Source: Chitinophagaceae bacterium (GTDB lineage Bacteria; Bacteroidota; Bacteroidia; Chitinophagales; Chitinophagaceae). From it: DNA of 6,517 nucleotides. Position numbers and translations under genes: made by a program. The notes beneath the pieces were generated by a model. It searched no databases. It saw nothing but the letters and a program-made list of their open reading frames with translations, and was not told where the DNA came from. This document shows, one piece after another, positions 1 to 5,165 of this stretch. The stretch lies in NCBI GenBank assembly GCA_003489485.1, contig DNMB01000133.1:1-6517 (forward strand), written 5' to 3'. Position 1 is the first letter of the stretch, and each line of letters begins with the position of its first letter.

Positions 1-17
1 TCGTGTTGGGGGCTTTG

Positions 18-101
18 TGCCCGAGATCGGAATCGAACCGATACACCATTGCTGGCGGCAGATTTTGAGTCTGCTGCGTCTACCAGTTTCGCCACCCGGG
101 C
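18..101 (-). tRNA. tRNA-Leu, anticodon CAA (reads UUG)
   Basis: Read on the minus strand, this 84-nt sequence folds as a class II tRNA. The 7-bp acceptor stem pairs GCCCGGG with CTCGGGC (one G-U pair), and the discriminator base is A. The anticodon stem GCAGA/TCTGC encloses the loop CTCAAAA, which puts CAA at positions 34-36. A long variable arm follows, typical of leucine tRNAs, then a T arm with the loop TTCGATT. A36-A37-A38 is the usual recognition signal for MiaA-type isopentenylation, so A37 is probably an ms2i6A site rather than a substrate of the tsaD product encoded in this window, since t6A needs U36. The 3' CCA is not encoded (the discriminator is followed by CAAAG), so a CCA-adding enzyme is required. 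No intron or anomaly is visible. Confidence 0.97.
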
Positions 102-110
102 GGGGGAGGG

Positions 111-141
111 CAAATGTACGCAAATCAGCGAACTAGGCAAA
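111..141 (-). promoter_or_regulatory. Promoter of tRNA-Leu (Bacteroidota type)
   Basis: On the minus strand, TTTG at 141-138 (-33 element) is followed after exactly 19 bp by TACATTTG at 118-111, a perfect match to the Bacteroidota -7 consensus TAnnTTTG. Transcription should begin around 104-107, just a few bases before the mature tRNA 5' end at 101. That leaves only a very short leader for RNase P to remove. Both boxes and their spacing match the known consensus, making this one of the two best promoters in the window. The start point itself is inferred. Confidence 0.8.
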
Positions 142-160
142 GGGAAGGGGCTATTCGACC

Positions 161-186
161 GGCAGCAATTTGCCGCTGCTGCTGCC
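161..186 (-). terminator. Possible hairpin at the end of hscB
   Basis: On the minus strand GGCAGCA (186-180) and TGCTGCC (167-161) are perfect complements and can form a 7-bp stem with a 12-nt loop. A shifted pairing with a shorter loop is also possible, because GCAGCA repeats. The stem begins at the last base of the hscB stop codon. No run of T follows on the minus strand, so it is not a classical intrinsic terminator. It may only stabilise the 3' end or be a chance fold. Confidence 0.25.
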
Positions 187-689
187 TAAAGGGGGGCAAG
201 GCTGCTGGAAATGCGGTCGAGATATTTCTTTTGAAAATAATAGGCCTTTACTTTCAGTAGTTCGGCCTCAGTGGTTGCGCCCTCTTGGTAATCTTCTACG
301 ATCTTTTTTACGGGGGCGTAGATCTCTTGCTGCAACTCTACTAAGCGCTCTTTCAGTGAGGTTTGTTGGGCGGGGTCATTTTCTGCGATCGCTTCATTAA
401 TGTCCATCATTTCCATTAAAAAATCAGGATCGAGTTGAAATTTCTCTTGCTCGTCCAATAGTCCTTTTAAATTTAGTACGTAGGCAATGGTCTGGTCGGG
501 TTGTTGAAAAACGTTCCAGGCCTTATTGAGTAAAGCGCTTTTTTGCAGGGCATCCTCTTGCGCATCGGGAGTGTCTTGTGTATAAAAATCAGGATGATAA
601 CGACGACTTAGTTGCAAGAATTTGCCGCTCAGTTGCTTTGCATCGACCTGCAATTGTATGGGAATCTCAAATAGTTCAAAATAGTTCAT
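186..689 (-). CDS. hscB: Fe-S cluster assembly co-chaperone HscB (Hsc20)
   Basis: This 167-residue protein has the size and two-domain layout of HscB (E. coli HscB is about 171 residues). The N-terminal J domain (about residues 1-75) carries the diagnostic HPD tripeptide at 32-34, which stimulates the ATPase of the Hsp70 partner HscA. The C-terminal helical domain begins around residue 85 and includes FLMEMMDINEAI (90-101). This aligns with the E. coli segment FLMEQLELREEL, whose residues contact the scaffold IscU. The family's role is to deliver IscU-bound Fe-S clusters to the chaperone cycle in the cytoplasm. The human-type N-terminal cysteine zinc motif is absent, as in bacterial forms. 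The ATG at 689-687 fits the family N-terminus. No hscA, iscU or fdx gene lies beside it, so the gene stands apart from any isc cluster. It is divergent from the reductase gene, with a -7 box about 40 bp upstream. Confidence 0.93.
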   Translation of the reverse strand: MNYFELFEIPIQLQVDAKQLSGKFLQLSRRYHPDFYTQDTPDAQEDALQKSALLNKAWNVFQQPDQTIAYVLNLKGLLDEQEKFQLDPDFLMEMMDINEAIAENDPAQQTSLKERLVELQQEIYAPVKKIVEDYQEGATTEAELLKVKAYYFQKKYLDRISSSLAPL

Positions 690-713
690 GCTGTTAAACC
701 GGTCAAATCAGAT

Positions 714-721
714 TACTTTTG
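714..721 (+). promoter_or_regulatory. Predicted -7 box for the lysine-reductase-like gene
   Basis: TACTTTTG matches the Bacteroidota -7 consensus TAnnTTTG exactly. Transcription would start near 725-728, giving a leader of about 17-20 nt before the ATG at 745 and excluding the upstream in-frame ATG at 688. No convincing TTG or TTTG -33 box lies 17-23 bp upstream, in a region that already covers the hscB start codon. The promoter is therefore incomplete on sequence grounds. Confidence 0.5.
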
Positions 722-731
722 ACCCTGGTTG

Positions 732-739
732 CAAAGGTA
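732..739 (-). promoter_or_regulatory. Predicted -7 box for hscB
   Basis: Read on the minus strand this is TACCTTTG, an exact TAnnTTTG match followed by C, as at three other promoters in the window. Initiation would fall near 725-728, leaving about a 36-39 nt leader before the hscB ATG at 689. No clear -33 TTTG is seen at the expected distance. The box overlaps the reductase gene's translation-start region and faces that gene's own -7 box across 10 bp. Confidence 0.5.
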
Positions 740-744
740 TGCCT

Positions 745-1947
745 ATGATCAAGATCGGATTGCTGCGCGAGGGTAAAAATCCTCCCGATAGCCGGGTGGC
801 GCTTACGCCGGGACAGTGTAAGTGGCTTCAAAAGACATTTCGGGAGGTCCAGGTGATGGTGCAGCCCTCTGTTACTCGCTGTTACAGTGACAAAGAATAC
901 CAGTCTGCAGGGGTAACCCTGCAAGAAGATCTTTCTTGCTGTGATTACCTCTTTGGCATAAAAGAAGTCCCTGCCGCCGAGTTGATCGAGCATAAGACCT
1001 ATTTGTTTTTTTCGCATACCAAAAAGCTGCAGCCCTATAACCAGCAGCTTTTCCGGACGGTGATGGCAAAGCGAATTCGGCTTATCGACTACGAGTGTCT
1101 TGAGCACGAAGATGGGCAGCGAATTATCGGCTTTGGCTTCTTTGCCGGGGTAGTAGGGGCTCACAATGGTATCATGGCCTATGGAAAAAGAACTGGAATA
1201 TTTAACTTAAATAGAGTCTACAAGCAACGGAGCTTTAGAGAGTTAATTCATACGTATTTTGGCCTGAAATTGCCCGCAATCAAAATTGCGGTGACAGGAT
1301 CGGGTCGAGTGGCGCACGGCATTTTAGAGATCATGAACCTGATGGGGGTGCACGAGGTGGAGCCTTCCGATTACCTAAAACGGGAGTATACCTACCCAGT
1401 CTATACGCACTTAAAAGGGGCCGATCTTTTTAAAAACAAGATAACTGGCTTGTATGACAGAGAGGAGTTTCATGCGCACCACGACCTGTACGAGTGCCTC
1501 TTTACGCCCTACACCTTTGTTACCGATATTTTGATGAATGGAATTTATTGGGAAGAGGGCATGGCACGACTTTTTGAAAAAGAGGATGTCTGCAACCCTC
1601 GCTTTCGTATCGTTACCATTGCCGATATCAGTGATGATGCCAACGGTTCAGTGCCGATCAACCTGGGCGATCAAAGCATTGCGGATCCGGTCTATGGCGT
1701 AGATCGGGTTACGCTGGGCAAAACTGATCCCTATTTACCCGGCTCCATCGATGTGATGGCAGTAGGTAACCTTCCCAATGAACTGCCTCGTGATGCCAGT
1801 CGCTATTTTGGCGAGCAACTGATCAAATACATTTTGGAAGATCTTTTTAAAGGAGGCTCTTCTGTTATTGAAAAAGCCACCCTCACGCAAGATGGAAAAC
1901 TAAGCCCGCTGTACGATCATATGCGCAGCTATGCGGGTCTTTCTTAG
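745..1947 (+). CDS. Lysine-ketoglutarate reductase-like NAD(P)-dependent oxidoreductase
   Basis: This protein of about 400 residues belongs to the alanine dehydrogenase / saccharopine dehydrogenase superfamily. Its segment order closely follows the lysine-ketoglutarate reductase (LKR) half of AASS: an N-terminal REGKNPPDSRVALTP block, FFSHT, RLIDYE, FGFFAG, a Rossmann loop GSGRVAHG, NGIYWE, ADISDDANGS and a final NLPNELPRDASRYFG. Lys73 (in GIKEVP) and His91 (in FFSHT) match the catalytic Lys/His pair of yeast Lys1 (K77, H96). The inferred reaction is NAD(P)H-linked condensation of lysine, or a related amine, with 2-oxoglutarate, or its reverse; the substrate is not proven. The family is often labelled alanine dehydrogenase in databases. 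I chose the ATG at 745 because the protein then begins right at beta-strand 1 (MIKIG) and AAAGG at 733-737 lies 7 nt upstream. ATG 739 is almost as good, while ATG 688 would lie upstream of the predicted transcript. No separate saccharopine dehydrogenase gene adjoins it. Confidence 0.85.
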   Translation: MIKIGLLREGKNPPDSRVALTPGQCKWLQKTFREVQVMVQPSVTRCYSDKEYQSAGVTLQEDLSCCDYLFGIKEVPAAELIEHKTYLFFSHTKKLQPYNQQLFRTVMAKRIRLIDYECLEHEDGQRIIGFGFFAGVVGAHNGIMAYGKRTGIFNLNRVYKQRSFRELIHTYFGLKLPAIKIAVTGSGRVAHGILEIMNLMGVHEVEPSDYLKREYTYPVYTHLKGADLFKNKITGLYDREEFHAHHDLYECLFTPYTFVTDILMNGIYWEEGMARLFEKEDVCNPRFRIVTIADISDDANGSVPINLGDQSIADPVYGVDRVTLGKTDPYLPGSIDVMAVGNLPNELPRDASRYFGEQLIKYILEDLFKGGSSVIEKATLTQDGKLSPLYDHMRSYAGLS

Positions 1948-1949
1948 TG

Positions 1950-2702
1950 CTATAGTGTAAGGTAGTAGTCTGTAAGCAGCTCTCGAAACCGATTGCTGTA
2001 AGAGCCGGTTTCGCCGCCAATGCATATTTCTTGTTCTAAAAGATCTGTTGAAGCTTTTCCTCTTTTGCCTGCCAGCAGTAATCGATGCGCAAGGCTGTGA
2101 GGAGCCGTTTTAACAGCAGTTTTCTCCACTACACACAGGTCGTGGCTATGCAGCAGAGTCTGTACTTCTTGTTCTCGCCGGCAGGGCAGCAGTAAAAAGA
2201 ATTTTCCTGTTGCGCTCAGGTGAGCCGAGATGAATCTGAAAAGAGAAGCTAATGTTAGGGTATCATCATGAAAAGCCCAGTTTCTTTTTTGTTCCATTGC
2301 CTTTAGATCGTCTTGATAAAAGGGAGGGTTGCTAATGATGATATCGTAAGGTTCGGCTGGGTCAAACGAGGTCACATCTACGGTATGGATCTGTATTTGC
2401 TGCTGAAAGCCCGCCTGCTCCACATTGTGTAGGGCCTGTTGTGCGGCTTGCGGATCTATTTCAAGACCATCAATATAAAGTGAAGGATTTTTTTGATGGA
2501 TCATCATTGCCAGTAGACCGGTTCCTGTACCTACGTCTGCCAGACGAGGTGCGCGAGCCGGCTCTAGTGGATTGGCTGTAAAATGCTGTTGAAGATGATC
2601 ACTGGCCCAGGCACCCAGTAAGCAGGCATCTGTGGTTACTTTCATGGCTGCTTGATCTTGCCAAACGGTAAACTGCTTGAAAGAAAAGTAGGGATTTGCC
2701 AT
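1950..2702 (-). CDS. trmN6: tRNA1(Val) (adenine(37)-N6)-methyltransferase TrmN6
   Basis: This 250-residue class I SAM-dependent methyltransferase is of the YfiC/TrmN6 type, which makes m6A at position 37 of tRNA1(Val). The N-terminus, FKQFTVWQDQAAMKVTTDA followed by LLGAW, matches the family signature (E. coli has FKQFFVAHDRCAMKVGTDG). Next come the SAM-binding glycine motif DVGTGTG (residues 56-62), an acidic strand end GLEID (about 79-83), and the catalytic NPPFY (125-129) that marks N6-adenine methylases. The reading frame stays open back to a TTG at 2711, directly after the tsaD stop. ATG at 2702 is the better start, because the family sequence begins just after it (MANPYFSFKQF). It lies 9 bp downstream of tsaD on the same strand, so the two are almost certainly co-transcribed. 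Its stop faces that of the reductase gene with 2 bp between. The exact tRNA substrate in this organism is inferred from family membership. Confidence 0.9.
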   Translation of the reverse strand: MANPYFSFKQFTVWQDQAAMKVTTDACLLGAWASDHLQQHFTANPLEPARAPRLADVGTGTGLLAMMIHQKNPSLYIDGLEIDPQAAQQALHNVEQAGFQQQIQIHTVDVTSFDPAEPYDIIISNPPFYQDDLKAMEQKRNWAFHDDTLTLASLFRFISAHLSATGKFFLLLPCRREQEVQTLLHSHDLCVVEKTAVKTAPHSLAHRLLLAGKRGKASTDLLEQEICIGGETGSYSNRFRELLTDYYLTL

Positions 2703-2711
2703 AGGGTACAA

Positions 2712-3755
2712 TTACCAGGTCGCTTTGGCGCTCGAGCGAATATCCAGCGGAGCAAATTGCTTTGCTAAGAATTTATGATATCCGGTTATAGCGATCATGG
2801 CCGCATTGTCGGTGCAATATCTAAGCGAAGGGATGTAGTACTGATATTGATATTTTTGGGCCATCTCTTCGATCCCTTTTCGCAATCCGCTGTTGGCGGC
2901 CACGCCGCCTGCTAGCGCAATTTGTTTGATACCGGTTACCGCTACAGCCTTTTTAAGTTTATGCAGCAAGATCGAAACGATGCGCTGTTGTACAGATGCG
3001 CAGAGGTCTTCGAGGTTCTCTTGAATAAAGGTCTGTTGTTCTTGCGCCGAAGCGATCAACTCGGGATGGTAGGCATGACTTTTTCCTGCATTTTGTAAAA
3101 AATAAAGGATCGAGGTCTTTAACCCGCTAAAACTAAAATTAAGATCAGCGATTTGCGGTTCAGGAAAAACGAAGCGATTTGCTTTTCCGCTCTTGGCATA
3201 TTCATCGATCAGGGGTCCTCCCGGATAGGGAAGCCCCAGTAGCTTGGCTGTTTTATCGAAGGCTTCTCCAGCAGCGTCATCGATCGTTTCTCCGATCACC
3301 TCCATTTTAGTTGCGCTTTCGCATTTTACCAGTTGCGTATGCCCGCCACTAACGGTCAGGCACAAGAAAGGAAACGAAAGGGTAGGGTGCTCGATCAAGT
3401 TGGCCAGTACATGTGCTTGCATGTGATGAACGGCAATGAGTGGTTTATCTAGCGAAAGGGCCAGCGATTTAGCGAATTGTCCTCCCACCAGTAGCGATCC
3501 GATCAGCCCCGGACTTTGTGTATAGGCAATTGCGTCTATAGCGTATAACGAAATATTGGCTTTTCTAAGCGCTTGCTCCACCACGGGCACAATATGTTGT
3601 AAGTGAGAGCGAGAGGCCAGTTCGGGTACCACCCCACCAAAATTTGCATGCACTTCTTGGGTGGCTACCTCGTTAGACAAAATGGCTCCGTCAACGCAGA
3701 CCGAGGCCGCGGTTTCATCACAAGAGGACTCTATGGCTAAGATATGCGTGGGCAC
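2712..3755 (-). CDS. tsaD: tRNA N6-adenosine threonylcarbamoyltransferase TsaD
   Basis: This 347-residue protein is full length for TsaD (Kae1/YgjD family), which transfers the threonylcarbamoyl group from TC-AMP to A37 of tRNAs reading ANN codons, working in bacteria with TsaB and TsaE. The ASKHA-fold signature IESSCDET lies at residues 8-15. HHMQAH at 110-115 supplies the metal ligands His111 and His115, the same positions as in E. coli. The third ligand is Asp316 in the C-terminal CTDNAAMIA motif. SGGHTQL and GEAFDKTAKLLGLPYPGGP are further family blocks. The start codon is GTG. No ATG exists in frame between it and the stop of the upstream permease, and the protein begins where TsaD normally does. 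It follows the permease by 33 bp and precedes trmN6 by 9 bp, so it probably relies on a promoter upstream of the permease or a weak one inside it. TsaD is normally essential. Confidence 0.97.
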   Translation of the reverse strand: MPTHILAIESSCDETAASVCVDGAILSNEVATQEVHANFGGVVPELASRSHLQHIVPVVEQALRKANISLYAIDAIAYTQSPGLIGSLLVGGQFAKSLALSLDKPLIAVHHMQAHVLANLIEHPTLSFPFLCLTVSGGHTQLVKCESATKMEVIGETIDDAAGEAFDKTAKLLGLPYPGGPLIDEYAKSGKANRFVFPEPQIADLNFSFSGLKTSILYFLQNAGKSHAYHPELIASAQEQQTFIQENLEDLCASVQQRIVSILLHKLKKAVAVTGIKQIALAGGVAANSGLRKGIEEMAQKYQYQYYIPSLRYCTDNAAMIAITGYHKFLAKQFAPLDIRSSAKATW

Positions 3756-3788
3756 AGCACAAAAATAGCAAAGTTCCGGCGCGCCTCT

Positions 3789-5048
3789 CTATTTGCTTCG
3801 AATGGCCACAACGGGATCCATTCTGGCGGCCTGCCGTGCAGGAATAAAACCGGCGATGATGCCTACGATAATGCAGATCCCTATTGCCAGCAGCATGTTA
3901 GCCGTTGAAATAAAAACAGGAAAATTAAGCGCACTGGTCAAGATCTGGGTCAGTAAAAAGACCAGCGTGAGTCCAATGAGTCCGCCGATGATGCAGAGAA
4001 AAGATGATTCCAAAAGAAACTCCGTAAGAATGATACTGCTTTTGGCCCCAATGGCTTTTTTTAGTCCAATCTGGCTGGTGCGCTCACGAACGGATACGAA
4101 CATGATATTGGCTACACCAAACATTCCGACGACCAGCGAGAGCATGGCAATGGCCCAACCGCCAATATTTACATTTACGAAAAGATCGCTGATCACTTTG
4201 CTAAAATCATTGATATCGTTCAGCGAAAAATTATCTTCTTGTGTGGGGGTGAGCTTTCTGACCGCGCGCATGGTTCCGGTCAATTCCTCTTTCAGCGACT
4301 TCGAAGAGACACCTTCTTTTCCTTGCACCATTATGAGTGGATCGGCCTTAAGCTCGTTCATGAGAGTTCTCCCGAACCGGTAGGGAATAAAGATGCTTTT
4401 ATCGAACTCCCATCCTCCCTCCGATAAAAAACCCTTTCCTTGTTTTTTAATAATGCCGATCACCAGCATTTGCTTGCCTCTGACCTCTACGATCTTGTCG
4501 ATACCGAGATCGGCTTGACCGAAAAGTTGTTCGGCTATCTCATTTCCGATCACAGCCACATGAGCGCCATCTTCGTATTCTCTGTCTGCAATGGCGCGGC
4601 CAAAGGCGATCTCTGCGGGTTGAATGTAGCGAAAGTCCTCATTGATGCTATGGGTGGTCACACCGCTGAGTTGTCTGCCTGCGAAGTCTACGGGGTCATT
4701 GATGCTGTTGTGAAAGGCTACGTAGCGGGCCATGGGCGTGCGGTCTCTGATCTCTTCTACTTCTTGATAGCGTGGTGACGGGCGGTTTACGAATTTCCAC
4801 CAGGGATAATCGGGTCCGCCGCCGCTGTATTCCCACTTGTCGATATAGATCGTGTTATTGCCCAGCGATTTTATTTCGTTTTGAATATTTTGCTCCAGAC
4901 TGTTTACCGTAGCCAGCACCCCAATAATGCAAAAGATGCCGATCGTAATGCCAAATAGCGACAAAAAGGTGCGTAGCTTGTTTTTCCATAGCTCTTGTAT
5001 GGCCATTTTAAAGCTGCTGACGACTATTTCTATGGTACCCGTGATCAT
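3789..5048 (-). CDS. MacB/FtsX-family ABC transporter permease
   Basis: This 419-residue inner-membrane protein has the MacB-type type VII ABC topology: one N-terminal membrane segment (about 28-48), a large periplasmic MacB_PCD-like domain (about 50-290), then three segments (about 296-317, 345-372, 384-403) forming the FtsX domain. The [15 protein letters not shown] start, [16 protein letters not shown] (321-336) and the terminal [17 protein letters not shown] (401-417) are characteristic family blocks. Such permeases work with a LolD/MacB-like ATPase, often with a HlyD-type adaptor and TolC, to move peptides, lipids or drugs across the envelope by mechanotransmission. No ATPase or adaptor gene lies in the window, so its partner must be encoded elsewhere and the substrate is unknown. 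I kept the ATG at 5048, since relatives carry a similar amphipathic stretch before NKLRT. The next ATG, at 5006, would remove 14 residues. A good promoter ends 5 bp upstream. Confidence 0.88.
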   Translation of the reverse strand: MITGTIEIVVSSFKMAIQELWKNKLRTFLSLFGITIGIFCIIGVLATVNSLEQNIQNEIKSLGNNTIYIDKWEYSGGGPDYPWWKFVNRPSPRYQEVEEIRDRTPMARYVAFHNSINDPVDFAGRQLSGVTTHSINEDFRYIQPAEIAFGRAIADREYEDGAHVAVIGNEIAEQLFGQADLGIDKIVEVRGKQMLVIGIIKKQGKGFLSEGGWEFDKSIFIPYRFGRTLMNELKADPLIMVQGKEGVSSKSLKEELTGTMRAVRKLTPTQEDNFSLNDINDFSKVISDLFVNVNIGGWAIAMLSLVVGMFGVANIMFVSVRERTSQIGLKKAIGAKSSIILTEFLLESSFLCIIGGLIGLTLVFLLTQILTSALNFPVFISTANMLLAIGICIIVGIIAGFIPARQAARMDPVVAIRSK

Positions 5049-5052
5049 GATG

Positions 5053-5082
5053 CAAATTTACTGGCTATCGGGGGCTCGCAAA
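5053..5082 (-). promoter_or_regulatory. Promoter of the permease (and probably tsaD-trmN6)
   Basis: On the minus strand, TTTG at 5082-5079 is followed after 18 bp by TAAATTTG at 5060-5053, a perfect -7 box. With initiation usually 4-7 bp past the last G of the box, the transcript should start at about 5046-5049, at or within one base of the permease ATG (5048-5046). The mRNA would then be leaderless. Both elements and their spacing fit the Bacteroidota consensus; the start point is inferred. Confidence 0.72.
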
Positions 5083-5147
5083 CTAATATTTTGACGGACG
5101 GCCTGCCCAGACTGCGACCGGCCATCGGGCAAGTGGTGGCGCCCCCT

Positions 5148-5155
5148 TACCTTTG
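5148..5155 (+). promoter_or_regulatory. Predicted -7 box for prfC
   Basis: TACCTTTG is an exact TAnnTTTG match, followed by C, 10 bp upstream of the prfC ATG at 5166. Initiation would lie near 5159-5162, giving a leader of only about 4-7 nt. No TTTG -33 element lies 17-23 bp upstream; that stretch is GC-rich. The same nonamer TACCTTTGC occurs upstream of hscB on the other strand. Confidence 0.5.
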
Positions 5156-5165
5156 CGGCGCTCTT

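Noticed and set aside
688..744. Longer N-terminus for the reductase starting at ATG 688
   Set aside because: It would lie upstream of the predicted transcription start, overlap the hscB start codon in antisense, and add residues without resemblance to the family N-terminus.
703..1164. Open frame of 153 codons on the minus strand inside the reductase gene
   Set aside because: It overlaps a well-supported coding region in antisense and its translation has no recognisable domain; it is a shadow frame.
1903..1937. GCCCGC/GCGGGT inverted repeat near the end of the reductase gene as a terminator
   Set aside because: A 6-bp stem with one G-T pair and a loop of more than 20 nt inside coding sequence is too weak to call.
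2703..2711. TTG start giving three more residues to TrmN6
   Set aside because: The ATG at 2702 matches the family N-terminus and leaves a normal 9-bp gap after tsaD.
3793..4383. Open frame of 196 codons antisense to the permease
   Set aside because: The opposite strand encodes clear FtsX-family motifs across the same bases; the antisense product is low in complexity and resembles no family I know.
4440..4778. Open frame of 112 codons antisense to the permease
   Set aside because: It is a shadow of the periplasmic domain of the permease, with no promoter or start signal ahead of it.
5047..5094. A 15-codon open frame on the plus strand starting ATG-ATG in the permease-prfC intergenic region
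   Set aside because: It overlaps the permease promoter and start codon, is very short, and has no promoter or ribosome binding site of its own.
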